64,000 nucleotides of DNA from Nageia nagi. Taxonomy: Eukaryota; Pinophyta. A model generated the notes under the pieces. That model saw nothing but the letters and a program-made list of their open reading frames with translations, had not been told where the DNA came from and made no database searches. The translations under genes and the position numbers were made by a program. Of the stretch, positions 10,760 to 21,540 are shown piece after piece. The number at the start of each line of letters is the position of its first letter. Position 1 is the stretch's first letter. The stretch is taken from the NCBI GenBank assembly GCA_050084985.1, contig JBITNC010000001.1, positions 190,216,001 through 190,280,000 on the forward strand, read 5' to 3'.

Positions 10760-11200
10760 CCTTTGAAAATGAAAGCGTACATAATGCCTTGGAAAGATAT
10801 TCATTTGGAGAAAAAGGGAGAGAGGGTCTCCAAACATTGGCAATCCTAGGATTTGGGACCTGTCTCATTCAACATGTCCAAATGCATGAGCCCTCTTGTA
10901 TTTCTCTTCGAAATCGGTACAACACGTGTTCACTCCCCTCCTCTCCACCTAAGAACAAGTTGGGATCTTCTAAAATGTTAAGTTGGTAGTACCCTACTAA
11001 TAATTGTAATGGGCAAATAGGGCAAGGGCTCATTAGAGCCATTCGCTCTATGATAACCAATCCTCCCATGTACATATCATGGCCAACCTTCTAAATTCCC
11101 TTCATGTAATTCATATTTGATGAGTGGTATGCATGAGGCCACTACCACTTTATTATTGGTATATTTAGAAATATTAGTTATGATGATTGAAATATTTTCT
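10760..11200. other. no gene seen
   Basis: No supported ORF or repeat. Frames on both strands give short translations without recognisable motifs. Confidence 0.45.
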
Positions 11201-12490
11201 TGGGTGCTCTAGTTTATTATTGTAAATTAGAAAAAGCTTTTATGAATTTTTTTTAGGTTAATCTTAAAGGTTCCACGAAGTAGTATGGGATGTTTATTGT
11301 TTGCTTAGAATTTTGGGTGGGATGGGTCTTTTTTATTGTAAAAGATAAAGGATGATTTTATGTGCTAAGTGGATTATTCAAGTTTTTTTGAGTTTTGATG
11401 CTTGGAAGGTGATTGGTGTCATAATTTATTTATATAGGAAAGTCATTTAATCGTCAAATTGTAATGGAATGGACTTCATCTCCTTAATGGTAGCTTCAAC
11501 ATCGATTATAATCCTAATATTATTTGTTATTCGAAGCATATGGAAAGCTTATGAACAACCCAAAGCCATGGTTCAAATGGAAAGGAGAAAGATTTCATAA
11601 AGGAATTTCCATTAATCTTTTAAAATATGGTGGTCTCCACTTATTTAGCATCAAGGTTCTCCTCTGGTTCAAATTTAATGGACTCATGCGTAAAGGCCTT
11701 ACAGGGAATTGCTTCCATTGTTGATTTCTTCTCCTGTAACACAAAGGATTGGATCCCATAGAAGGATTTTAAACATGCTATTCAATTGAAAAGTATAGAT
11801 ACAGCTACGTATGATGCAATTATTATTGTCACCTCATACTCCTCGTTACATAAGATTAGAGTACCTTCTCAATTCCCATGGTGGTCAAATTAGGGCTGGT
11901 TTATTAACACTACACTATGCAATTATAAGGCACAAATGGGTTAGGCTTGGGTCTCTCCATATATTGTTTATGATGTTTAAGCTTAATGACCATTAGGACC
12001 TTATATCCAAGGTCCCAATGGTAACCTTATATCATAGGTTGCAAACTCCTTGGGGTCCTTTACATCAAACCTTAACAAAGGTTTTTTTTTACATGGAGCC
12101 TTATGTAGTAAGGGTTACCATTCGGTGACCATCTAAAATATTTGGGGATTAATAACCCTTGATATCCTTTTTTGTTAAGCCATAGAAAGTTATTTGCATA
12201 TTTTATGGGATTGCCCCCAAGCTAGAGATGCTTGGAGTTAGGAATATGATTAACTTGTTAATTTTGACTATTTACGTCAAAACTAAACAAAGTTTTTTTT
12301 GCATGGAGCCTTATGTCCCAAGGGTTACCATTGGGTGACCATCTAAAATATTTGGGCATCAATAACCCTTGATGTCCTTTTTTTCAAGCCATAGAAAGTT
12401 ATTTGCATATGTTATGGGATTGTCCTCAAGTTAGAGATGCTTGGAGTTGGGAATATGATTAACTTGTTAATTTTAACTATTTTATCGTTG
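11201..12490 (+). pseudogene. LINE (non-LTR) ORF2 C-terminal remnant
   Basis: Broken plus-strand frames match the end of plant L1-type ORF2. A GGMGL...LCAKWI block near 11310-11380 corresponds to the post-RT GGLGL...AKW segment. Further on comes the zf-RVT-like zinc knuckle ESYLHILWDCPQARDAW near 12185-12235. Many stops and frame changes separate them. No endonuclease or poly-A tail was found, so limits are approximate. The copy is 5'-truncated or its upstream part is beyond recognition. The same class appears on the minus strand at 22600-54339. Confidence 0.65.
12071..12487 (+). repeat. tandem duplication inside LINE remnant, about 210-bp unit
   Basis: Two head-to-tail copies (12071-12282 and 12283-12487) share ACAAAG-T(n)-CATGGAGCCTTATGT, the GGTGACCATCTAAAATATTTGGG segment and GATGCTTGGAGTT, with scattered substitutions. 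Both carry the zinc-knuckle coding segment, so the LINE C-terminus is doubled. Confidence 0.85.
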
Positions 12491-13155
12491 TACACAGGTT
12501 TTTAACTAGGTTTCAAGAGAGAGAAAAGTAAATTTTTATTTTTATAAAACAAAGTCAAGATAATTACATTGGCCAAAAAGTATATAGTAAATTTTACATA
12601 AATACTAGAATTATGCTAATTTTAGAATTAGAAGAACTAATAATATTTCAAAAACAAATGATAAATAATATTTCACAAATAATAAAATGGTGTAAAATAA
12701 AATAACAAATATGAAAATGATGAAATAAACAAAACCTTATTGGCAATGGAAGATTGTAATTTTAATAATTGGTTACTTATTACAAATATAAGGTTGTAAA
12801 CTCATTTTTTATTTCATACAAAGGATTCAATTTTTGAATTGCAATATTCTTGTCAAGTTGAAATCTTCTAATTGATTTGATGCATCAAATTTATTTCTCT
12901 TTGGGATTGGGGACCCGTAACTTGAAACATCTCCAAATTAGAAAAGGTATACTCCTTACTGGGAGCTTAAGCTTAGGTTATGGTCTAATTAAGGATTAAT
13001 CCTACCCTCCTCATACATTAGGTGCGGTTGAGAATGAGATAGGGCATGAAAAATCCAAGCCTAGTGAAGATGGATGTCAAGGACCCAACTACCATGGTTA
13101 GTATATTCAAAGATGGTTTATCAATGGGAGAGATGATTTTGAGAGAAAAAATGAT
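12491..13155. other. no gene seen
   Basis: Very AT-rich sequence without a supported feature. Confidence 0.5.
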
Positions 13156-13160
13156 CATGA

Positions 13161-13630
13161 TGTTGGAATGTATAAATCATTATTGTAAAGGTTTGTATTA
13201 ATCCTCTTTGTAAATTCACTAATACTCTAAGGTATCATTAGATACCTTAAGTATTTAAGTGAATATGATAATGTAACTTGTCCCACACTCCATGTTATGA
13301 GCATGCCCCTTGGGTAAAAGGGAGCGCATGCCATGCCTTTGTACATTGGAAAAAGGGTGATCCAAAGAGGGATTTTGGCCTATAAATAGAAGTCTCCCTC
13401 TTTGTTATCACACACCAATTTGTGGAGTAATGTTATGCTATAGGATAGTGTTTAGGAGAAAAGTTTAGGAGGATTGTAAGAGTTCATATTTAGATGGACT
13501 CTTAGTTGGAGGAACCACTTACATCTTGTGTTATGTTGTGAGATTGCTTTACGAGTTATTTAGATGTGTTGGTGAGCTTTCAAGAGATCTTGGTTGTTTA
13601 GGATTTATATTGTTAGTATTGAATCCTTCA
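13161..13630 (+). mobile_element. solo LTR of copia family A
   Basis: This 470-bp LTR starts TGTTGGAATG and ends TTCA. It is flanked by perfect 5-bp duplications CATGA (13156-13160 and 13631-13635), and no internal region follows. It carries the family TATA motif TATAAATA at 13381. It is clearly related to the LTRs at 23511, 40291 and 47873. A solo LTR normally arises by recombination between the two LTRs of one element. Confidence 0.92.
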
Positions 13631-13635
13631 CATGA

Positions 13636-14281
13636 AGGGGTACTTGGAAGATAACTTTTGAGATATGGAAGTTAGGTGGTTTCATATAGATGGTGTAAGT
13701 GTAGTTCATGTAGACAAGTTGGATTCTTTATCTTTGATATAAAAGGTTAATATTGAGAGGTTGTTAGAAATTGGTTGAGCACTCTATTAGAATTAAGCAC
13801 TATAGAGTGAGACATCAATGAGTTAAAAAACATATGATTTGATGAGAGAATTAGAAAAGAAAATGATAAACATGAAGGTAAAAATATTTTAGTAGATTCA
13901 AATACAAGATGTCAAACCACAAGGTTTTCTTCAATGTACATGTTGGGAACTTGCCTATTAGCTAAATTACCAATAATATTATTTTGCAAATGTGACAAAG
14001 AAGATGTTAATTTTTTTTTGAAACTAGAGTCCTCCATTAAAGATTAATTCCTCTAGCTATAACAAAAGTGACATAACCACATATTGGACATATTAAAAGA
14101 GGCATTCCTAAAACAAAAAAGAAGCCAAACCTACACCCTTATAACTAGTCAAACTCTATATTATTTGAGATGATTATTTTCTACAATGTGTTTGGCATAC
14201 TTTTGACTTGCTTTGATCTAGTACTTTCTAGATGTATTGGCCATTTTGCAATTGTTAATATTTACCTTCCGATTGGTAGTT
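13636..14281. other. no gene seen
   Basis: AT-rich, no supported ORF or recognisable repeat between the solo LTR and element C. Confidence 0.5.
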
Positions 14282-14517
14282 GTATCTGTTGGACTTTGAG
14301 TGACACTGAGAGGGGGGGGGGGTGAATCAGTATATATAAAAATAATCAATTTAATCTTCTTAAATAACGATAGATTAAAAACCAGAGAAAACTAAGCAAT
14401 CACACCAGTACATCACACAACACCAGATGTAACGAGGTTCACCAGATTGGCTACATCCCCGAATATGACTGCTTGGACACCAATCCAAATCCAGCCATTA
14501 AAAAAAGCTTACAGAGT

Positions 14518-14735
14518 CACAGCACCAACTGTGAAGGGTAGCACCGACTACCACTCTGAGAATGGCAGCACCAACTGCCTGGAGCACCAACTCCAGCTCT
14601 CAAACTCACAGCACCAACTGTGAAGGGTAGCACCAACTACCACTCTGAGAATAGCAGCACCAACTGCCTGGAGCACCAACTCCAGCTCTCAAACTCACAG
14701 CACCAACTGTGAAGGGTAGCACCAACTACCACTTA
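14518..14735. repeat. 89-bp tandem repeat, about 2.4 copies, in LTR C
   Basis: Units begin CACAGCACCAACTGTG at 14518, 14607 and 14696. Each contains several AGCACCAACT sub-motifs. The matching block in the other LTR lies at about 19393-19610. Confidence 0.9.
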
Positions 14736-15080
14736 TCAAGCACCCACTTGAGACATCATTCAAGATGAAAGAGAGAATACAGTTCTAGAAGACCCTCAAT
14801 GGTCTAGCTCTAATGCTCACGGCATACACTTCGGATACTTCACTTTACACACAGCACTTGCTTTCACTCACTTCTCTGCTCATCACACTCATGCAATTAC
14901 CTGCGTTTGCATACTTTACTTCACGCACTTCTCATCACACACTCCGCACACACTTTGCCTCTTTTCACCCTTTTCATCCCTCACCTTTTACACCTAGAAA
15001 CCAACTCTTATATATATGCATGTCCCACTACTTGCTTCACTTATTCCTTTAGCTGTAAACTCTCAGCTACTACACTCCTC

Positions 15081-15266
15081 GAGCTGTGCACTCATTACTT
15101 CTTCTCTCCTTGAGCTGTGCACTCATTACTTCTTCTCTCCTTGAGCTGTGCACTCATTACTTCTTCTCTCCTTGAGCTGTGCACTCATTACTTCTTCTCT
15201 CCTCGAGCTGTGCAATCTCAGCTACTACTCTCCTCGAGCTGTGCACTCATAACTTCTACTCTTCTG
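15081..15266. repeat. 31-bp tandem repeat, six copies, in LTR C
   Basis: GAGCTGTGCA recurs at 15081, 15112, 15143, 15174, 15205 and 15236, an exact 31-bp step; the last two units are diverged. The other LTR holds the same array near 19956-20141. There are no spacers, so it is not a CRISPR array. Confidence 0.92.
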
Positions 15267-15477
15267 ATCCCCGCTGCAACTCTCTGCTCCTTTTCTTTTT
15301 TTTCATTCTTCACATCATTCCTGTTCTTAACCGTTACGCATCAATAACACTCCAGGAAACTGTTCCTACCATTATACGTTATCAACAGAATCCTTGTTTG
15401 TAACTGACGAACGCTTCCATTTCTCAAACAGAGTTGTTTAGACAGGTATACTTCTTTCTCCACGGATTTCAGCTAAT

Positions 15478-16590
15478 TCCGGACTCTTTTATTCTTCATT
15501 ATGGTATTTCTTACGATTCCGGACTCTTTTCTCCTTCATAATGGTATTTCTGATTGTTTCGGACTCTTTCCTAGCTTACCGGATGTTTTCTGTATACATC
15601 GTGATGTCATCATCCTCCGGACTCCGGAAATAGAGTATAACGCTTCTCGCATGACATCATCATTTCCGGACTTTTATCTTCAGACGTGTATCTCCGGATT
15701 TTTATCTCCGGACGTTTATCTCCGGATCTTGACCTCCAGACTTTTGTCTCCGGACCTTTATCTCCGGACTTTTATCTCCGGACCTTGACCTCCGGACTTT
15801 TGTCTCCGGACCTTTATCTCCGGATTTTTGTCTCCGGACCTTTGAACACTTGCACCATGATGTCATCACTTCCGGACTCCGGAAATAGAGTATAACTCTT
15901 TCCTTATGATGTCATCATTTCCGGACTTTTACCTCCGGACTCTTTTATCACTCTTTGCTGACCTCATTTCTTCCGGACGCCGGTTGTATTCACAAATGTG
16001 AGCATCGTTCTCCTGGTGATGTCATCTTTTGCTTTCGGAATGTTTTACTCTCTTGGCTCCGGCTCTTTGATCGCTCCTTGCTGACCTCATCACTTCCGGA
16101 CTCCGGATTTAAGTGAAGACCCGAAATCACTGACGTCATCTTCTTCCGGAACTAGATCAACCAATCACACTCTCTTCCGGAACATAGTCAAACCTCCGGA
16201 ACCCGATCTATACAGTCACTCTTCACTTCCGAAACTTAGTTAATCCTCCGGAACCCGGTCAATCAATCACACTTCACTTCCGGAACTTAGTTAATCCTCC
16301 GGAACCCGGTCAATCAATCACACTTCACTTCCGGAATGCGATCAACACCTTGTTCTATCACTCTTTATTTCACCTCCGGAAACTGATCAAACAAGCACAC
16401 TTCACTTCCGGAACTCTTTGTTTACGTAACCCTGGCTTTACCAAAATCACGTATTGACAACATCTCAATCACTCAGCACCTCCGGAACCCGGTCAAACCT
16501 CCGGAATCTGATCACAGTCTTGTTAACAACTATTACAATCACACTTCTCAATTTCGGAATTCTTTCAAGCCTCCGGAACCCGGTCAATAC
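15478..16590. repeat. TCCGGA-palindrome array in U3 of LTR C
   Basis: About 34 TCCGGA hexamers occur in 1.1 kb (hand count), often in units like TTTATCTCCGGACCT spaced 20-21 bp (15700-15850). Further right are 51-bp units with CCTCCGGAACCCGGTCAATC (16250-16350). The same array is at about 20354-21466 in the 5' LTR. The motif is CpG-centred in an otherwise AT-rich setting. Confidence 0.9.
15602..16138. promoter_or_regulatory. array of eight TGACGTCA-like palindromes in U3 of LTR C
   Basis: TGATGTCA (15602, 15858, 15907, 16018), TGACATCA (15652), TGACCTCA (15959, 16082) and the perfect TGACGTCA (16131) each lie within about 20 bp of a TCCGGA motif in most cases. TGACGTCA is a classical binding site for plant bZIP factors of the TGA/as-1 class. 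The functional copy would be the one in the 5' LTR (perfect site at 21007-21014). Confidence 0.45.
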
Positions 16591-16659
16591 CTCCGAAACC
16601 TGATCAATACCTTGTTGACAACAATTACAATTACACTTCTCAATCACACATGCTCAACA

Positions 16660-16878
16660 ATCTCCCCCTTTGGAATTGTTGGCAACACCATTCGATCAGA
16701 CACCATGATCGGGACTTTTCTCTCCCCCTTTGTCAACAATAACAAAGGGCACTTACAGACTCCCCCTGAGTCCATACACGACATTCTCAGAAAATTAGTA
16801 GTAAACACAGGATCCACAGAAGCACTTCCCCTGAGAATGTGACGTCCAGAACTAGCTAATGCTTGAGAAAGACAACTC
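16660..16878 (-). other. 3' untranslated region and polypurine tract of element C
   Basis: Adjacent to the 3' LTR the minus strand reads CCAAAGGGGGAGAT, the polypurine tract. Two similar tracts lie upstream (AAAGGGGGAGAG near 16723, TCAGGGGGAGTC near 16762). Confidence 0.85.
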
Positions 16879-16995
16879 CTAGCTTGAATAATCAAATATG
16901 AACAGAATAAAATACTTATCTCTATTTACACTCTGTGTTTTTATTTGTCCGCATAGGTCGGTGTTGCATGAATCACAAATATCATCTATTGGTTT
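16879..16995 (-). pseudogene. integrase scrap in element C
   Basis: A short frame reads DLCGQIKTQSVNRDKYFILFIFDYSS, matching the first catalytic-Asp region of copia integrase (DLCGP...FLLFVDDYSR), with the Asp pair altered to FD. It follows the truncated protease in a different frame, showing that pol was removed by internal deletion rather than never present. Confidence 0.65.
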
Positions 16996-19097
16996 GCTGA
17001 CACTGGGCATATCTCTTACTGCTCTTATGCCAAAACCAATCATCATTTCCAAATCTAACTGTCCCACCTTCATATTCCTGTAGTTTTTGAAATTTCTTCT
17101 TGTCACCTGTCATGTGACTTGAGCATCCGCTGTCTAGTATCCATGGTGATGGTTTGTTTTGAGCTTTTAATTCTGTTTGAGCAACCAAGGACTCTTTATC
17201 CTCTCTGGGTTTCTCCTTTTCTTTCCAGACTTGTTTTACTTTTGTTTCAGCTCCTTGTTTTTTATTACACTTTTCTTCTTCTTGTGGATGACTGCGCTGA
17301 AACTGTTTATTCTGTCTCATGGAGGGAAATTGTCTCCGTGGGAAGAACCTCATGCCATGATTACTTCTGCAGAATCTGGCAATGTGTCCATATTCATGAC
17401 ATTTGTAACATTCAACAGGATACTCCACTAGTGGACCGAATGCATTCCTAGTAACAAAGGTTCTTGGAGTGATGTTATACTTACATTCAGAAATCTTGTG
17501 TCCATACTCATTGCACTTGAAACAGTACCCATTGAATGAATGGATATATCTATTGTGTTGCTGAGTACTTCTTGGTCCTGTATAGGGTCTTCTTTTGGAA
17601 TGCACTTGAGTGTAGCCATCATCCTCCTTTTTGGTTTCTTTCATGTCTTCTCTTTTTGTGTCATGGGAAGATTGTCCTTGTTCATATCCCAGACCAGATC
17701 TATCAGAAAACATTCTTTGACTATTGATGATTTCGCTGAGTTTAGTCGACTTTCCTTCTAGATATTCAAAGGAGCTAATTTTCTTGGTGACTTCCTCTAG
17801 TTGCATACGCAGCCCAGTTGTTTCTTCTTCAAGCTTGCTGTAACTCTCAACTTTCACTAGAAGTTGTTCCTCCAAACTCTCATTTATTCTCCTAGACTCT
17901 TCCACTTCTACTTTTAAGTTTTCTATGATATTGCTTGCATCATCAAACCTTTTTGAGAGTCTCTCATTTTTCTTTATTTCTTTCTCTAGTTCATTCAATG
18001 CTGTTATTAGTTCTTCTTCAAGATCATACTCAATCTCACAGTCAGTTTCTTCATCTGACTCTTTATGTTTTTGGTCAGTTTGACTATCTTTATTCAGTTT
18101 CTCTTCAAATGCCATAAACGATGCTCCATTGTATTCTTTTTCTGATTCACTGCTGGAACCATTATCAGTGGAGCCTTCATTTCTAGATATGAATCTCTGT
18201 TTATTTGACCTTTTATTTTTAGCATGAGATTTCACTCTGTGGTTTCTCTCAAGACATGACTCTTGATCATCTTTATCAGTTTTTCTATATGGACACCTTG
18301 AAATAAAATGACCAATACCACCACAGTTAAAACATTTAAACGGCAGCTTGCCTTTATACTTACCTTTTCCTCTTTTTAGCTTTCTAATGAAATTTGCCTC
18401 TGCTTCGTCCGATTGTTCCTCATCGTCAGAATCCACTTTGGCTTTGGTACTGTTACTGGTTTTAAACGCTGCTTCCTTTTCTGAAGGTTTTGTTTTTCCG
18501 ATCCTCATTTCATAAGCAGTTAGTGATCCATGCAATTCATCCATGCTGAAAGTTTTCAAATTTTTTGCTTCTTCAATTGCAGACACTTTTGAATCAAAGC
18601 GAGATGTGAGAGATCGCAGTACCTTTTTTACGATGACGTGATCTTCAATTTCTTCTCCAAGACCTCTGATTGCATTAGTAATTTCATTTACTCTTAGCAT
18701 GTAGGCTTCGATGGTTTCATCTTCATTCATCTTTAGACCTTCGAATTGAGCTCTATGAGTTTGGAGTTTTGCTTCCTTAACTTTGTCATCTCCTTCGTGA
18801 ATGCTTTTCAACTTTTTCCACATTTCTTTAGCAGATTTGCATGCCATAACTTTCACCAGTTCGCTGTCCACAAGACCACACATTAGAGCATTTCTTGCTT
18901 TGGCATCATATTCAAATGCCTTTCTTTCTGCTTCATCTGAGGGACCTGTAGGGGGAGATGTAACCTCTTTTAACCGCATTCCAAGTGCCAAATCCCAACG
19001 CACTGAGATAAGTCTTCATTCGAATTTTCCAGAAAGCATAATTGTTTCCATCAAAGAGAGGTGCCTTGTTAGATGAGAAACCTTCTCCGCTTGCCAT
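16982..19097 (-). pseudogene. element C gag with truncated protease, one frameshift
   Basis: The likely start is the ATG at 19095-19097 (MASGEGFSSNKAPLFDG, the usual copia gag opening). A one-base frame change near 18970-18985 shifts into a long open frame (codons from 19003, 673 residues). In that frame lie the UBN2-type gag region (about 20-165), a zinc knuckle CFNCGGIGHFISRC (224-237), an acidic coiled coil (about 328-425), two more knuckles (494-507 and 532-545), and a protease start WILDSGCSSHMTGD (621-634) that soon loses homology. Gag packages element RNA into particles. Only one break separates it from a full gag, which fits the young age. The product cannot reverse transcribe by itself. 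Confidence 0.88.
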
Positions 19098-19140
19098 AGT
19101 GCCACTACCCGGATCTCCTTAGCTGTTATAGCCTGAGTAG

Positions 19141-19161
19141 GAACTTGGCTCTGATACCAAT
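19141..19161 (-). other. primer-binding site of element C
   Basis: Directly inside the 5' LTR the minus strand reads ATTGGTATCAGAGCC. TGGTATCAGAGC is the usual plant copia primer site, complementary to the 3' end of initiator methionine tRNA. Confidence 0.9.
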
Positions 19162-21535
19162 TGTTGGACTTTGAGTGACACTGAGAGGGGGGGGGGGTGA
19201 ATCAGTATATATAAAAATAATCAATTTAATCTTCTTAAATAACGATAGATTAAAAACCAGAGAAAACTAAGCAATCACACCAGTACATCACACAACACCA
19301 GATGTAACGAGGTTCACCAGATTGGCTACATCCCCGAATATGACTGCTTGGACACCAATCCAAATCCAGCCATTAAAAAAAGCTTACAGAGTCACAGCAC
19401 CAACTGTGAAGGGTAGCACCGACTACCACTCTGAGAATGGCAGCACCAACTGCCTGGAGCACCAACTCCAGCTCTCAAACTCACAGCACCAACTGTGAAG
19501 GGTAGCACCAACTACCACTCTGAGAATAGCAGCACCAACTGCCTGGAGCACCAACTCCAGCTCTCAAACTCACAGCACCAACTGTGAAGGGTAGCACCAA
19601 CTACCACTTATCAAGCACCCACTTGAGACATCATTCAAGATGAAAGAGAGAATACAGTTCTAGAAGACCCTCAATGGTCTAGCTCTAATGCTCACGGCAT
19701 ACACTTCGGATACTTCACTTTACACACAGCACTTGCTTTCACTCACTTCTCTGCTCATCACACTCATGCAATTACCTGCGTTTGCATACTTTACTTCACG
19801 CACTTCTCATCACACACTCCGCACACACTTTGCCTCTTTTCACCCTTTTCATCCCTCACCTTTTACACCTAGAAACCAACTCTTATATATATGCATGTCC
19901 CACTACTTGCTTCACTTATTCCTTTAGCTGTAAACTCTCAGCTACTACACTCCTCGAGCTGTGCACTCATTACTTCTTCTCTCCTTGAGCTGTGCACTCA
20001 TTACTTCTTCTCTCCTTGAGCTGTGCACTCATTACTTCTTCTCTCCTTGAGCTGTGCACTCATTACTTCTTCTCTCCTCGAGCTGTGCAATCTCAGCTAC
20101 TACTCTCCTCGAGCTGTGCACTCATAACTTCTACTCTTCTGATCCCCGCTGCAACTCTCTGCTCCTTTTCTTTTTTTTTCATTCTTCACATCATTCCTGT
20201 TCTTAACCGTTACGCATCAATAACACTCCAGGAAACTGTTCCTACCATTATACGTTATCAACAGAATCCTTGTTTGTAACTGACGAACGCTTCCATTTCT
20301 CAAACAGAGTTGTTTAGACAGGTATACTTCTTTCTCCACGGATTTCAGCTAATTCCGGACTCTTTTATTCTTCATTATGGTATTTCTTACGATTCCGGAC
20401 TCTTTTCTCCTTCATAATGGTATTTCTGATTGTTCCGGACTCTTTCCTAGCTTACCGGATGTTTTCTGTATACATCGTGATGTCATCATCCTCCGGACTC
20501 CGGAAATAGAGTATAACGCTTCTCGCATGACATCATCATTTCCGGACTTTTATCTTCAGACGTGTATCTCCGGATTTTTATCTCCGGACGTTTATCTCCG
20601 GATCTTGACCTCCAGACTTTTGTCTCCGGACCTTTATCTCCGGACTTTTATCTCCGGACCTTGACCTCCGGACTTTTGTCTCCGGACCTTTATCTCCGGA
20701 TTTTTGTCTCCGGACCTTTGAACACTTGCACCATGATGTCATCACTTCCGGACTCCGGAAATAGAGTATAACTCTTTCCTTATGATGTCATCATTTCCGG
20801 ACTTTTACCTCCGGACTCTTTTATCACTCTTTGCTGACCTCATTTCTTCCGGACGCCGGTTGTATTCACAAATGTGAGCATCGTTCTCCTGGTGATGTCA
20901 TCTTTTGCTTTCGGAATGTTTTACTCTCTTGGCTCCGGCTCTTTGATCGCTCCTTGCTGACCTCATCACTTCCTGACTCCGGATTTAAGTGAAGACCCGA
21001 AATCACTGACGTCATCTTCTTCCGGAACTAGATCAACCAATCACACTCTCTTCCGGAACATAGTCAAACCTCCGGAACCCGATCTATACAGTCACTCTTC
21101 ACTTCCGAAACTTAGTTAATCCTCCGGAACCCGGTCAATCAATCACACTTCACTTCCGGAACTTAGTTAATCCTCCGGAACCCGGTCAATCAATCACACT
21201 TCACTTCCGGAATGCGATCAACACCTTGTTCTATCACTCTTTATTTCACCTCCGGAAACTGATCAAACAAGCACACTTCACTTCCGGAACTCTTTGTTTA
21301 CGTAACCCTGGCTTTACCAAAATCACGTATTGACAACATCTCAATCACTCAGCACCTCCGGAACCCGGTCAAACCTCCGGAATCTGATCACAGTCTTGTT
21401 AACAACTATTACAATCACACTTCTCAATTTCGGAATTCTTTCAAGCCTCCGGAACCCGGTCAATACCTCCGGAACCTGATCAATACCTTGTTGACAACAA
21501 TTACAATTACACTTCTCAATCACACATGCTCAACA
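19162..21535 (-). repeat. 5' LTR of element C
   Basis: Near-identical partner of 14287-16659 with the same internal repeats. It is the promoter-bearing copy, since it lies next to the primer site and gag on the minus strand. Its U3 is long, about 1.6 kb before the TATA motif. Confidence 0.95.
19882..19892 (-). promoter_or_regulatory. TATA motif of the element C promoter
   Basis: On the minus strand the 5' LTR reads TATATATAAG here, the best TATA box in the LTR. Transcription would start about 30 bp further, leaving roughly 700 bp of R-U5. Confidence 0.4.
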
Positions 21536-21540
21536 GTATC

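Larger units (their letters stand above)
14287..16659 (-). repeat. 3' LTR of element C
   Basis: It runs (plus strand) from TGTTGGACTTTGAG to CATGCTCAACA. A run of 11 G at 14312-14322 lies near the U5 end. It contains three separate tandem-repeat zones, described below. Against the 5' LTR I find substitutions at about 15559, 16099 and 16595 and one extra T in the 5' copy near 20178. Confidence 0.95.
14287..21535 (-). mobile_element. element C: young non-autonomous copia-type LTR retrotransposon
   Basis: A 7249-bp element with perfect GTATC target duplications (14282-14286 and 21536-21540). Its terminal repeats are 2373 and 2374 bp and differ by about three substitutions and one T-run indel. 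It reads on the minus strand: 5' LTR on the right, initiator-Met-type primer site at 19141-19161, gag, truncated protease, an integrase scrap, polypurine tract, 3' LTR. RT and RNase H are absent and the internal region is only about 2.5 kb, so it must use enzymes of a relative. The long LTR with a G-run near one end and the coiled-coil gag suggest a SIRE/Maximus-like source (inference). Confidence 0.93.

Noticed and set aside
15081-15266. Regular 31-bp repeats that could suggest a CRISPR array
   Set aside because: Repeats abut without unique spacers and sit inside a plant LTR.
14813-15403. Ser/Leu/Thr-rich ORFs in LTR C and their copies at 19688-20279
   Set aside because: Low-complexity translations inside an LTR; the real transcription direction is the opposite strand.
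15501-15895. ORFs with periodic LSPDLYLRTFISG-type peptides
   Set aside because: They are translations of the TCCGGA minisatellite in the LTR, identical in the second LTR; no independent coding evidence.
19141-19161. tRNA-like sequence
   Set aside because: Only the 3'-end complement of initiator Met tRNA is present: a primer-binding site, not a tRNA gene.
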